Positions 1 to 9,059 of a DNA stretch of 64,000 bases are shown here, one piece after another (the stretch's first letter is position 1; every line of letters begins with the position of its first letter). This DNA is from Vibrio toranzoniae (GTDB taxonomy: Bacteria; Pseudomonadota; Gammaproteobacteria; Enterobacterales; Vibrionaceae): NCBI RefSeq assembly GCF_024347655.1, contig NZ_AP025514.1:682001-746000 (forward strand), read 5' to 3'. The notes under the pieces are model-generated. The model did no database searches, was not told the DNA's origin, and saw only the letters and a list, made by a program, of their open reading frames with translations. A program made the translations under genes and the position numbers.

Positions 1-48
1 AAGGGGCCATAACCAATTGAACAAAGAGTTTAAGCAGAGAGTTTACTT

Positions 49-1209
49 ATGTCTGATCTAATCCAAAACGTGAAAGCATCTTTTGAGCAAGTCCTTGGTT
101 ACCAAGCGACTCACATCGTTCAAGCGCCAGGTCGTGTGAACCTGATTGGTGAACACACTGACTACAATGATGGTTTTGTTCTGCCGTGTGCCATTAACTA
201 CCAAACCGTTGTCGCAGCAGCAAAGCGCGATGACAACATGGTGCGTGTTGTGTCTGTCGACTACGATAATGCGGTAGACGAATTCGATATCACGCAAGAG
301 ATTACCTTCCAACAAGACAAGATGTGGGCGAACTACATTCGTGGTGTGGTGAAGTGTTTAATTGGTCGTGGCTACCAGTTTAAAGGTGCGGATCTTTCTG
401 TCTCTGGCAACGTGCCTCAAGGTGCGGGTTTGAGTTCATCAGCGGCACTAGAAGTGGTGATTGGTCAGACATTCAAGGTGCTTTACAACCTAGAGATCAC
501 TCAAGCGGAAGTGGCGTTGAATGGTCAGCAAGCAGAGAACGAATTTGTGGGCTGTAACTGCGGCATCATGGATCAAATGATCTCGGCTGAAGGCCTAGCG
601 AATCACGCGATGCTTTTGGATTGTCGTAGCCTAGAAACTCAAGCGGTTTCGATGCCAGAAGACATGGCGGTGGTGATCATCAATTCAAACAAGAAACGTG
701 GCTTGGTCGACAGTGAATACAACACACGCCGCGAGCAGTGTGAAGAAGCGGCTCGCTTGTTCGGTGTGCCTGCACTGCGTGATGTAACGATTGAGCAATT
801 CAAAGCGAAAGAGTCTGAATTGGATGAGATGGTTGCTAAGCGCGCTCGTCACGTGATTACCGAAAATGACCGTACAGTTGAAGCGGCTCAAGCTCTGCGT
901 ACTCATGACATGAAGCGCATGGGTGAGTTGATGGCAGAATCGCATGCATCAATGCGTGATGATTTTGAAATCACAGTTAAAGAGATCGATACGCTAGTGG
1001 ATATGGTTAAAGAAGTGATTGGCGATCAAGGCGGCGTGCGTATGACGGGCGGTGGCTTTGGTGGTTGTATCGTGGCATTGGTTCCGCCAGCTTTAGTTGA
1101 TGAAATTAAAACAACCGTTGAGCAGAAATATCAAGCAGCGACGGGTCTAAAAGAATCAATTTATGTGTGCCAAGCGAAAGACGGCGCTGGCCTAATTGAA
1201 GTAATCTAA
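49..1209 (+). CDS. galK: Galactokinase
   Basis: Phosphorylates alpha-D-galactose with ATP to galactose 1-phosphate, the first committed step of the Leloir pathway, in the cytoplasm. The 386-residue length fits bacterial GalK. The galactose-binding signature [15 protein letters not shown] lies at residues 28-42, the GHMP-kinase ATP loop ([13 protein letters not shown]) near 124, the catalytic-Asp segment CGIMDQMIS near 172 and the C-terminal GHMP motif MTGGGFGGC near 337. The ATG is preceded by a GAGAG ribosome site. The window starts 48 bases upstream, so galT or galE is probably just outside. galM follows after 112 bases, so the two are likely one operon. Confidence 0.97.
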   Translation: MSDLIQNVKASFEQVLGYQATHIVQAPGRVNLIGEHTDYNDGFVLPCAINYQTVVAAAKRDDNMVRVVSVDYDNAVDEFDITQEITFQQDKMWANYIRGVVKCLIGRGYQFKGADLSVSGNVPQGAGLSSSAALEVVIGQTFKVLYNLEITQAEVALNGQQAENEFVGCNCGIMDQMISAEGLANHAMLLDCRSLETQAVSMPEDMAVVIINSNKKRGLVDSEYNTRREQCEEAARLFGVPALRDVTIEQFKAKESELDEMVAKRARHVITENDRTVEAAQALRTHDMKRMGELMAESHASMRDDFEITVKEIDTLVDMVKEVIGDQGGVRMTGGGFGGCIVALVPPALVDEIKTTVEQKYQAATGLKESIYVCQAKDGAGLIEVI

Positions 1210-1268
1210 CTGCTTCGAGACTTAAGATAGTGCTTACCGAGTAAAAAGTTCATGGTAGGCCAAATACT

Positions 1269-1299
1269 AAAGCCTTTACCTCAACGTAGAGGCTTTTTA
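1269..1299 (+). terminator. Intercistronic hairpin between galK and galM
   Basis: AAAGCCT and AGGCTTT pair around a 14-base loop and are followed by a short T run. It sits 60 bases after the galK stop and 23 bases before galM, so it may attenuate or partly terminate transcription inside the operon. The stem is only moderate. Confidence 0.5.
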
Positions 1300-1321
1300 C
1301 TGGCAGTAGAAGGAATTTAGA

Positions 1322-2401
1322 ATGACACAAGCGCAGAACCTGCATCAATCCATGACAGAAACTGCAGACTATGATGGCCAACCTGCTCAGCTTGTCACGC
1401 TGTCGAATGCACAGGGCATGGAAGTGACATTCATGGATATTGGCGCAACGTGGTTGAGCTGTATCTTGCCAGTAAAAGGAAACAGACGAGAAGTGCTATT
1501 GGGTGTGAATTCAATGGAGAACTTCGAGAAGCAAGCCAGTTATATGGGGGCGACAGTTGGTCGTTATGCTAACCGCATTGCCAATGGTCGTTTCAAAATT
1601 GATGGTAAGAATTACAAGCTAGAAACGAACCAAGCGGGAAATACCTTACACGGTGGCCCGAATGGTTTTGATAAACGTCGCTGGAATATTGCTGAGCAAA
1701 CTGAAACATCGGTTGTGTTTAGTTTGGTGTCAGCGGATGGAGACCAAGGTTTTCCGGGTAATTTGAACGTGTCGGTTCGTTATGAAATCACCGAAGATAA
1801 TCGAGTCTCTATCGATTACACAGCCAACACTGATAAACCAACCGTAGTTAACCTAACTAATCATGCCTACTTCAATCTGCTCGGTGCAGAAGCAGGGCAC
1901 GATTGCTTGTCTCACATTGTGAGTATCAACGCGTCTCAGTTCTTACCAACCAACTCTGTCGGCATTCCATTAGGCAACTTGAAATCGGTGAAATCGACCA
2001 GCTTCGACTTCACTCAGCCTATGATGATCTCAGAGCGTTTATTGGGTGATGAACAACAGAAAGCCGCCAAGGGGTACGATCACTCTTTCTTATTGGCTGA
2101 CGGCTGTAAACGCACTCAATGTGCTGCGACCGTGACCTCGCCAGATGCGCTCGTCACCTTAAAAGTATTTTCAACCAAACCTGCGATGCAGCTATACACC
2201 GGAAACTGGCTTGGTGGCACACCAAACCGAAGTGGTGGCAGCTATGAAGATTACGCAGGTTTGGCATTAGAAACCCAGTTCTTACCTGACTCTCCTAATC
2301 ACCCAGAGTGGAAGCAGGACAGTTGTATTCTCCAGCCTGAACAAGAATACCACTACCGTACCTGCTACCAGTTTGAATTTTCGGGGGATTCTTCAAACTA
2401 G
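1322..2401 (+). CDS. galM: Aldose 1-epimerase (mutarotase)
   Basis: Interconverts beta- and alpha-D-galactose so that galactokinase receives its substrate. The 359-residue length is typical. Family motifs visible are RYANRIANGRF near residue 81, GNTLHGGPNGFDKRRW near 107, the catalytic-His segment NLTNHAYFNLLG near 177 and the catalytic-Glu segment ALETQFLPDSPNHP near 318. The ATG is preceded by an AGAAGGAAT ribosome site. It lies downstream of galK in the usual Vibrio order, and a strong hairpin terminator ends the operon at 2558-2597. Confidence 0.96.
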   Translation: MTQAQNLHQSMTETADYDGQPAQLVTLSNAQGMEVTFMDIGATWLSCILPVKGNRREVLLGVNSMENFEKQASYMGATVGRYANRIANGRFKIDGKNYKLETNQAGNTLHGGPNGFDKRRWNIAEQTETSVVFSLVSADGDQGFPGNLNVSVRYEITEDNRVSIDYTANTDKPTVVNLTNHAYFNLLGAEAGHDCLSHIVSINASQFLPTNSVGIPLGNLKSVKSTSFDFTQPMMISERLLGDEQQKAAKGYDHSFLLADGCKRTQCAATVTSPDALVTLKVFSTKPAMQLYTGNWLGGTPNRSGGSYEDYAGLALETQFLPDSPNHPEWKQDSCILQPEQEYHYRTCYQFEFSGDSSN

Positions 2402-2557
2402 TACGCTCTAGCTCAAAGCGGTGATGCCAACTTCTTTTGTTAATTTATGAATAGAGCGGTGTGATTGATTACGCTGCTCTTGGGGGATGAACAAAAGTGG
2501 CGCCTAGTAATCTACTACCTCATAGGGAATGATTGTTGGGTACGAGAGTAAGGTAGG

Positions 2558-2597
2558 AAAGCCCTAACAGAAGCGATTCTGTTAGGGCTTTTTTTGT
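2558..2597 (+). terminator. Rho-independent terminator after galM
   Basis: A 13-base stem, AAAGCCCTAACAG with CTGTTAGGGCTTT and an 8-base loop, is followed by a T run. It separates the convergent galM and galR-like genes. The better T run is on the plus strand, so it mainly serves galM. Confidence 0.9.
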
Positions 2598-2622
2598 TTG
2601 CTGTTTGGTCAGTGACCAGAAC

Positions 2623-3621
2623 TTAGATTTTTTCTACCGAATTACGGCGCACCAAAGTTGGCGAGAACATCATTGGCTCTGCCGAAGTGTCTTCACCTTT
2701 GGCTAGGTTCAAGGCAAGTCGTGTTGCTTTCTCAGCCATCATTTGAATTGGGTAACGAATCGTAGTCAGCTTTGGATGAACATAGCGAGCAATTAAGCCA
2801 TCATCGAATCCGATGATCGACATCTTCTCTGGCGCTTGGATTCCGTTCTCATCGAGTACCGACAAAGCCCCCGCCGCCATGTAGTCGTTGTAAGCCACAA
2901 TGCCAGTGATTGGCAATGACTTAGTCAGCAGGTTCGTCATCGCATATTCGCCACCATCACTGGTTGGAAGAGCCTGTTCAACATAGCTTTCTGATAACTC
3001 AATACCATACTCTTTTAGCGCGGCTTGGTAGCCTTCAACACGCTCGTTGGCATCTTCAATACTTGAAGAGGAGGCGATACACGCAATGTTTTTATGACCA
3101 TGTCGGATTAAGTATTCAGTCGCGAGGAAGGCGCCTTTTTTGTTATCTAGGAAGATACAGCGATTGGCGATTTCTTCGATGTAACGGTTGATCAGCACTA
3201 AGCCTTTTACTTCTTTAGAGTAAGCAATTAGCTCCTCGTCAGTTAGGCCTTTCGAGTGAATGATTAGCGCATCACAACGGCTGTTGAACAGCAGTTCAAT
3301 CGCTTGTTGCTCTTCTTCACGATTGTGAGAACCATTGCCCACCAAGATGTGTTTGCCGTTCTCTCTTGCAACGTTGTCGACCGACTTAACTAGCGTGCCG
3401 AAGAAAGGATCGGAAATATCACCAACCAATACACCGACGGTATTGGTGCTTTGGCTTACGAGCGCACGGGCATTGGCATTCGGGCGATAGCCGAGCTTTG
3501 CCATGGCTTTCGTTACCGATTCAATAGAGCTCGCACTGGCCTTCGGAGATTTGTTGATCACCCGAGATACGGTTGCGACTGATACACCGGATTCTTTTGC
3601 GACATCTTTAATTGTTGCCAT
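2623..3621 (-). CDS. galR: LacI-family repressor, probably GalR/GalS-type
   Basis: A 332-residue LacI-family repressor. The helix-turn-helix is at residues 1-25 (IKDVAKESGVSVATVSRVIN), followed by the hinge helix (YRPNANARALVS) and a periplasmic-binding-like sugar domain (TVGVLVGDISDPFFG onward). Placement tail-to-tail with galKM and overall similarity to E. coli GalR/GalS point to galactose as inducer, repressing the gal operon. The effector is inferred from context, since related LacI paralogues look alike. A LacI-type palindrome lies 122 bases upstream of its start (3743-3758), suggesting autoregulation. Confidence 0.85.
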   Translation of the reverse strand: MATIKDVAKESGVSVATVSRVINKSPKASASSIESVTKAMAKLGYRPNANARALVSQSTNTVGVLVGDISDPFFGTLVKSVDNVARENGKHILVGNGSHNREEEQQAIELLFNSRCDALIIHSKGLTDEELIAYSKEVKGLVLINRYIEEIANRCIFLDNKKGAFLATEYLIRHGHKNIACIASSSSIEDANERVEGYQAALKEYGIELSESYVEQALPTSDGGEYAMTNLLTKSLPITGIVAYNDYMAAGALSVLDENGIQAPEKMSIIGFDDGLIARYVHPKLTTIRYPIQMMAEKATRLALNLAKGEDTSAEPMMFSPTLVRRNSVEKI

Positions 3622-3742
3622 TTTTAACCTCTATACATTGCTGCATCTATTTAACACCGACAATGAGAGCAAGGCAACGAAACTCTCATTTTACTTCCAG
3701 CAATGAGATCTTTACCACTTGTAATTATTAGGCTTAATGCTA

Positions 3743-3758
3743 GTGTAAACGTTTGTCA
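3743..3758. promoter_or_regulatory. LacI/GalR-type operator candidate
   Basis: GTGTAAACGTTTGTCA has the central CG and AAACGTTT core of GalR/LacI-family operators and matches a perfect GTGTAAACGTTTACAC palindrome at 12 of 16 positions. It lies between the divergent regulator and the tRNA-binding protein gene, so either could be controlled. Autoregulation of the GalR-like protein is the simplest reading. Confidence 0.5.
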
Positions 3759-3817
3759 TTTACTTAATTTTAGTAAACTTAATTGGTAAGTAATAAATCA
3801 ATCAATATAGGAAGTGA

Positions 3818-4153
<336 letters not shown>

Positions 4154-4199
4154 GCTCGCTTTAGGTTGGTGAGTCAATGTGTTCACCAACCTAAATCAA

Positions 4200-4754
4200 C
4201 TAGCTGCGCACGGTCAGTATCAAACCATCAATCACACTGTGGTGGTGATCGGAAACGCCAGCAAGGTTGCCGTATTTAGGCTGGTGGCGATCATTTTCTA
4301 ATGGGTGGTGCCAACCTTGTGTATGTTCCACAAAGTGCGCGGCAAAGCTTTCAGACACTTCTAAACACCCGGCCATAACGGTATCGACGTAGGTTTGAAC
4401 GATAGGACTATTTTCACAAGGCGCTGTAATATCGTCTTTAATGTATACCCAGATCGATTGATCCTGTTTGAAGTCAGTTTGGCTCTCTATCTGATCGGCT
4501 TTTAACTCGATTCGGTGATAACCACGTTCACGGCGATCAAACTCAGCCAAGGCTACATCATCGACTTCAAGCAAAACACCATTCACTTGCCCTTCACCAA
4601 GATTGACGATCAAAGGTGATAACACATAGCTGTCGTCGATCTTACTCCAGTGACGCACTAAGCCATGAACAATCGCAGGGATCGCTTGCCCAGTTTGACC
4701 AGTAAGTTGACGTGAGGATGAGTTGATCAAACTGCCATAACCAAAAATATACAT
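4200..4754 (-). CDS. Gamma-glutamylcyclotransferase-like protein
   Basis: A 184-residue protein of the GGCT-like (AIG2/BtrG) fold. It begins with the diagnostic phosphate-loop-like FGYGSLI at residues 4-10 and has a likely catalytic glutamate in FDRRERGYHRIEL near residue 75. The family releases 5-oxoproline from gamma-glutamyl amines or peptides, but the substrate cannot be read from sequence. It is a single gene convergent with the tRNA-binding protein, 46 bases away. Confidence 0.8.
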   Translation of the reverse strand: MYIFGYGSLINSSSRQLTGQTGQAIPAIVHGLVRHWSKIDDSYVLSPLIVNLGEGQVNGVLLEVDDVALAEFDRRERGYHRIELKADQIESQTDFKQDQSIWVYIKDDITAPCENSPIVQTYVDTVMAGCLEVSESFAAHFVEHTQGWHHPLENDRHQPKYGNLAGVSDHHHSVIDGLILTVRS

Positions 4755-4966
4755 CGCGTTCCCTGTCTGAGTTTTTTCATTTAAGTCTAACCTTACTATA
4801 TGTGTCGCAATCGCAAAAGTCAGTAAGTTTTTATTTATACATCTATATGTCTTTATGACTCTTTTTGTTGTGTTTTTTTGACTTATTTATTGGCTAGTGA
4901 ATCTTGTGAGTAGCTGTTTTACGGGCTTTATCGAATTGGCGCGTTTAATGCAGTGTGATCAGCAGA

Positions 4967-4986
4967 TTGCATCGAATTTGATGCAA
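4967..4986. promoter_or_regulatory. Palindrome upstream of nnrS
   Basis: TTGCATCGAATTTGATGCAA has perfect 7-base arms and a 6-base spacer, ending 54 bases before the nnrS start. Size and place fit a dimeric regulator site. It does not match the FNR/DNR consensus TTGAT-N4-ATCAA, and its half-sites do not fit the NsrR 11-1-11 pattern well. The binding protein is unknown. Confidence 0.5.
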
Positions 4987-5040
4987 ACCAAATTGGGTTT
5001 AGGTAATACCTTAGCCACTATCTGAGAATTAGGAGCGAGT

Positions 5041-6225
5041 TTGTTAAATATCACAGATAAAAGTGTAGAAGACGCGATTCCAGTCTACCTGCGTTTAGGC
5101 TTTCGACCATTCTTCTTTTTAGGCAGCCTCTATGCCGTGATTGCGATTGTGGCTTGGGTCATCATGTTCCAAAACGGTCAGCCAGAAATGCTAAAAGTAC
5201 CGGCACTGTGGTGGCACGTGCATGAGATGCTGTTTGGTTTTTCGATGGCGATTGTTGTCGGCTTTGTACTTACTGCCGTGCAAACTTGGACGGGGGTCAA
5301 TGGTACCAAGCATTATCGATTAGCTGTGCTAGTCGGATTGTGGTTGGCGCCTCGTATTCTGTTTTGGACACCAGCGCCGTTATGGCTGATCTCATCGGTT
5401 GAGGCGCTGTTCTTAATCTTCGCCGCTTACGAGATTGGCTTTCGAGTTGTAAAATCGAAAGGATGGAAGAACCTGTTCTTTATTCCGCTCTTTATACTGG
5501 CTATCGTGGCTAACTTTGCGAGCTACGCGACCATTAAGGGCATGCCTCCATTCCCGTCGTCTGCAGTATGGCAAGCGATGTTGTGGTGGTTTACTTTGCT
5601 ATTATCTGTAATGGGCGGACGAGTGATTCCATTCTTCACCGCTCGTCGCTTCGACTTTGAGAAAGCGCAGCCATTGGTTTGGTTGGAATGGTTGGCAAAC
5701 TTGCCTTTGGTAGGGCTGTTTGTTCTGAGCTTCTTCCCATTAACCTTTGCTCAAGTAGGCAATGAGCTGATGGTTTTTGCTGGCGTAACTCAGTTAGTCC
5801 GCTTTATTCGTTGGAAGCCTTGGACAACATTATCTGAGCCTTTAGTGTGGTCACTGCATGCGGCTTACTTGTGTATCCCTTTAAGCTTGCTGCTCAGAGG
5901 TTTATTAGACAACCCATTTGCCAGTCATAACATGCTGCACCTGTTTGCTATTGGTGGCTTGAGCGGTTTGATTCTTGCGATGATTACGCGCGTGACCATG
6001 GGGCACACCGGTCGTGCTATCTATAAAGGGCCAAGCATGGCTTTGGCGTTCTCGGCTATTTTTGTAGCAGCGCTCGTACGTGGCTTAGGCGTGACTTTCT
6101 TCCCGGCTTATCTGTTTGAGATGGTTAACCTCAGTGCAGGCTTATGGACGTTGGCTTTCGGTCTGTTTATTTGGAAATTTGGCATGATGCTACTAACACC
6201 GCGAGTGGATGGTCATCCGGGCTAA
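5041..6225 (+). CDS. nnrS: NnrS family heme/copper membrane protein
   Basis: A 394-residue, very hydrophobic protein with about twelve predicted membrane helices. NnrS proteins are heme- and copper-containing and relieve nitric oxide stress in V. cholerae. Family features are the opening LRLGFRPFFFLGSLYA, the histidine pair in WWHVHEMLFGFSMAIVVGF near residue 59, GGRVIPFFTARRF near 197 and HMLHLFAIGGLSGLILAMI near 304. The start is a TTG with AGGAG seven bases upstream, and no closer ATG preserves the conserved N-terminus. It is monocistronic, and the palindrome at 4967-4986 is a likely control site. Confidence 0.93.
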   Translation: MLNITDKSVEDAIPVYLRLGFRPFFFLGSLYAVIAIVAWVIMFQNGQPEMLKVPALWWHVHEMLFGFSMAIVVGFVLTAVQTWTGVNGTKHYRLAVLVGLWLAPRILFWTPAPLWLISSVEALFLIFAAYEIGFRVVKSKGWKNLFFIPLFILAIVANFASYATIKGMPPFPSSAVWQAMLWWFTLLLSVMGGRVIPFFTARRFDFEKAQPLVWLEWLANLPLVGLFVLSFFPLTFAQVGNELMVFAGVTQLVRFIRWKPWTTLSEPLVWSLHAAYLCIPLSLLLRGLLDNPFASHNMLHLFAIGGLSGLILAMITRVTMGHTGRAIYKGPSMALAFSAIFVAALVRGLGVTFFPAYLFEMVNLSAGLWTLAFGLFIWKFGMMLLTPRVDGHPG

Positions 6226-6261
6226 GTTAATTTCAGTCTATACAGCATTGGAGTGTGATCC

Positions 6262-6279
6262 GCTGCAAATATTTGCAGC
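6262..6279. repeat. Perfect 18-base palindrome between nnrS and DUF3622
   Basis: GCTGCAAATATTTGCAGC is a perfect self-complementary 18-mer with no T run after it, so it is not a clear terminator. It lies 37 bases after the nnrS stop and 125 before the DUF3622 gene. A protein-binding site is as likely as an RNA hairpin. Confidence 0.45.
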
Positions 6280-6403
6280 AATATTCATTGATTTGTGCTC
6301 TAATATCGCGCTTACCAAGGGATGGTGTTAAAAGATGCTCACTTAGATGGAGTTATCAAAGTTGACCGATCCCTTAATGATCTCCCTTAGGAAAAAATAG
6401 AAC

Positions 6404-6721
6404 ATGTCTAAGAACAAAAAATTTGATATCCGCATTACAGAAAAACGCAACGGTTGGTGTGCAGAGATTACTCGTCAAGTAACGTCTCGCAGCACAACAG
6501 TATCTAAGCGTGAGTCTGGTTTCGAAACTGAAGCTCTTGCACAAGAGTGGGCAGAGAAAGAGCTAACCTCTTTCATCGCAAACCAAGCTGAACGTAACGA
6601 GCGTAAATCAGAACAGCGTAAAGAGCGTGACGAACTGCGTCACACTAAAGAGCTTAAAGCTGAGCAAGCACGTGAAGCACGCGCTAAAGCTCGTGCAGAA
6701 GAGCAAGAAGACGCTGAGTAA
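6404..6721 (+). CDS. DUF3622 family protein
   Basis: A 105-residue protein of a small Vibrio-typical family (DUF3622). Residues 1-60 are a compact domain (KFDIRITEKRNGWCAEITRQ). Residues 60-105 are almost wholly charged, rich in K, E, R and A, and predicted to form one long helix. No enzymatic motif is visible and its function is unknown. Basic and acidic repeats suggest a coiled or nucleic-acid-associated tail. A strong hairpin terminator follows, so it is a single-gene transcript. Confidence 0.85.
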   Translation: MSKNKKFDIRITEKRNGWCAEITRQVTSRSTTVSKRESGFETEALAQEWAEKELTSFIANQAERNERKSEQRKERDELRHTKELKAEQAREARAKARAEEQEDAE

Positions 6722-6780
6722 TTCGGTGCACGATTAATTTATAGATCCCTTAATTTTAAGATAAGGGACCTATATAAACA

Positions 6781-6815
6781 AAAGCCCCAATATAGGTGAC
6801 TATATTGGGGCTTTT
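6781..6815 (+). terminator. Rho-independent terminator after DUF3622 gene
   Basis: A 14-base perfect stem (AAAGCCCCAATATA / TATATTGGGGCTTT) with a 6-base loop runs into a T run. The symmetrical A and T runs let it also serve the convergent M14 gene. A second, weaker hairpin (CCCTTA / TAAGGG) lies just upstream near 6747-6769. Confidence 0.93.
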
Positions 6816-6904
6816 TCGTGTGTGGAGTCCGTTTTCAATTTTGTCTAGGGCGATTGTTTTTGACTGGTCGCTGCTAGATTTTAATTGCGAATACAACAAC
6901 CCGA

Positions 6905-7951
6905 TCAGTTGTTGAGCGCAGTTAGCCAATCGTCTTCTGCTACTTCTTCAATGTAGCTCTCTACAGATTGTCCCACTTCTTCATCGTCTTGCTTGAAGTA
7001 AGCGATGTGGAACACAGCATCACCTTCGTTCACTAAAGGCAGAGTTTGCTGACCAATCACGATACCGCCTTTGGTCGTGATCACTTGACCTTCTTGGTGA
7101 CCCAATGGAGAACTAATGTAAGCCAGAGTTTGCCCGGCTTCAACTTGTTCACCAAGCCCTACCATATTACGCAAGATGCCGTCTGATTCAGCGCGGATCC
7201 AACTGGTCGATTTACTCAATACTGGCTCTGGCAACTTCTTACGGTTCGGGCGCAACATACCGATTTCTTTCATAACTTGGTGAGCGCCAAGGTAACCGGC
7301 ACGGATCGCTAAGGGATCAAAACGCAGAGCTTCACCACCTTCGTAAGTCAATACAGGAATCCCCAGCTTTTCGGCTTCGCTACGCAGTGAGCCGTCACGT
7401 AGGGGGGAATCAATGATCACTGGTGTTGCAAACGCTTTGGCAATGCGCAGTGTTTCGGGGTTCGACAGGTTTGCACGAATCTGTGGCAGGTTCGTACGGT
7501 GAATCGCCCCCGTGTGTAGATCCAAGATGTAATCACAGTGCTTCGCCACGTTCTCGAAGAAAGTGTGAGCGATACGTGATGTTAGCGATCCTTTCTCACT
7601 ACCTGGGAAACAACGGTTTAGGTCACGACGGTCTGGTAGGTAACGAGACTTATGGATGAAGCCGAACACGTTAACGATCGGCACAACAATTAAGGTACCT
7701 TTCAACTTCTTCGGATCGATAGCATTGGTTAACTGTCGGGCAATCTCGACACCATTTAATTCATCGCCGTGGATCGCTGCGTTTACCATCAGTGTTGGAC
7801 CCGCTTGGCGACCGTGAATGATTTCAATCGGGATCGAAAGTGGAGAGTGTGTATAAAGCTGAGCTGCTTGCAGTTCAATTTCCATTCGTTGCCCTGGCTG
7901 AACAGTATAACCAAGTAATTCGAATGGTTGATTAGGTTTTAGTCTTGCCAT
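6905..7951 (-). CDS. Succinylglutamate desuccinylase/aspartoacylase family (M14) protein
   Basis: A 348-residue zinc carboxypeptidase-fold protein of the AstE/aspartoacylase type. The zinc-binding motif is in NAAIHGDELNGVE near residue 57 (H, E), the third ligand is in DYILDLHTG near 144, and RRDLNRCFPG near 107 is a substrate-binding arginine stretch. The C-terminal ~80 residues form a beta-rich lipoyl-like domain (DGILRNMVGLGEQVEAGQTL). In many marine bacteria this subfamily sits beside a RimK-type ligase, but no rimK is seen here. The natural amide substrate is unknown. Confidence 0.85.
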   Translation of the reverse strand: MARLKPNQPFELLGYTVQPGQRMEIELQAAQLYTHSPLSIPIEIIHGRQAGPTLMVNAAIHGDELNGVEIARQLTNAIDPKKLKGTLIVVPIVNVFGFIHKSRYLPDRRDLNRCFPGSEKGSLTSRIAHTFFENVAKHCDYILDLHTGAIHRTNLPQIRANLSNPETLRIAKAFATPVIIDSPLRDGSLRSEAEKLGIPVLTYEGGEALRFDPLAIRAGYLGAHQVMKEIGMLRPNRKKLPEPVLSKSTSWIRAESDGILRNMVGLGEQVEAGQTLAYISSPLGHQEGQVITTKGGIVIGQQTLPLVNEGDAVFHIAYFKQDDEEVGQSVESYIEEVAEDDWLTALNN

Positions 7952-8221
7952 TTAGGTTGTTCTCAACATGGTGATAATTCGTTAACACGGAATGTATCAA
8001 TCGTTGATTTTTAGTACGAATCAATCACTTTACGGTCACGACAAAAGATTTTTATGAAGGGGCTTATGAATTGGTTTCAATTTTTTACTGCGCTAATTAT
8101 AGGGCGTTTCAAATTGTGAATTTCCTAACAATACATTGATTTAACTCTGATGTTGATCGTTAGCTAGCTTGGTAATATTCATCGCCATTTTTTACGGCCA
8201 AATTCAAATATCGAGATAAAA

Positions 8222-8761
8222 ATGAAAAAAACAATTTCAAAAGTCGTTGCACTGGCGGCGGTTTCTGTCGCTTTATCTGGTTGTGTTGGTAGTAACGCAG
8301 TAACGGGTTACTTAATGAAGTTTAATGTTAAGGCTGTCGATAACCGTTACGCACGTGGTGGTTTGAACATGCTACTTGCACCAGCTTACGGCCTAACGAT
8401 TGCTGCCGATTACCTGGTATTCAATTCACTAGAGTTCTGGACGGGTAGCAACCCACTAACGGGTTCTCCGCACATCTTTGATACAAAGACTGACACTTAC
8501 CTAGACATCAATAACCAACTTGACCCGTCTCTAACGGAAGCGCCAATAGGCCCTATTACGAGTGTAGATGTGATTGAGAAAGGTCAAATGCAGCAGATTG
8601 ATGAAAACACGATCCAAATGGACATTACTTACCAGTCTGGTGAGCGTGCGACGTTAATCGGTGTTCGTGATGGCGAGATGGCGACGTACTTTATTGATGG
8701 CGAAGTTGTGGCACAAACTTCAATGGATGAGCTAGAAAGCTACGCGGCTACACGCGCTTAG
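8222..8761 (+). CDS. DUF3332 family lipoprotein
   Basis: A 179-residue predicted lipoprotein. It has a [10 protein letters not shown] start, a hydrophobic h-region and the lipobox ALSGC with the lipidated Cys at residue 21. The mature part begins with VGSNAVTGYLMKFNVKAVDNRYARGG, typical of the DUF3332 family common in vibrios. A short hydrophobic stretch near residues 55-75 may associate with a membrane. Its function is unknown. It is monocistronic, divergent from the M14 gene, and ends before a bidirectional terminator at 8966-8994. Confidence 0.88.
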   Translation: MKKTISKVVALAAVSVALSGCVGSNAVTGYLMKFNVKAVDNRYARGGLNMLLAPAYGLTIAADYLVFNSLEFWTGSNPLTGSPHIFDTKTDTYLDINNQLDPSLTEAPIGPITSVDVIEKGQMQQIDENTIQMDITYQSGERATLIGVRDGEMATYFIDGEVVAQTSMDELESYAATRA

Positions 8762-8965
8762 TTATACTAATCGTAGTAAATAACTGGTCACCCTAGCTTG
8801 TTAAAAATCTCGATAACTGCGTTGTGATTTTTGATTGTAGAATAACTACTTATCAGAAAATTACGCCTTGTTCTCAAGCCTTTTTCCTGCGCTATTTCTG
8901 AACACTTACTGGGATTGGTATTACTTCTTTAGTCACAAATAGTCGATTAACAAATATTAGATACA

Positions 8966-8994
8966 AAAACAGGTACTCATTGAGTACCTGTTTT
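8966..8994. terminator. Bidirectional terminator between DUF3332 gene and pepD
   Basis: AAAACAGGTACTCA pairs with TGAGTACCTGTTTT in a 14-base stem with a very small loop. T runs follow on both strands. It sits between two convergent genes and can end both transcripts. Confidence 0.92.
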
Positions 8995-9059
8995 ATTTTG
9001 TCTCAAATAAAAGGTGCTTAATGAAAAGCACGATTTACTCAACAAACATAGCTTATCGA

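Noticed and set aside
4967..4986. FNR/DNR site at nnrS
   Set aside because: The consensus TTGAT-N4-ATCAA is not met. The palindrome has arms TTGCATC/GATGCAA with six bases between.
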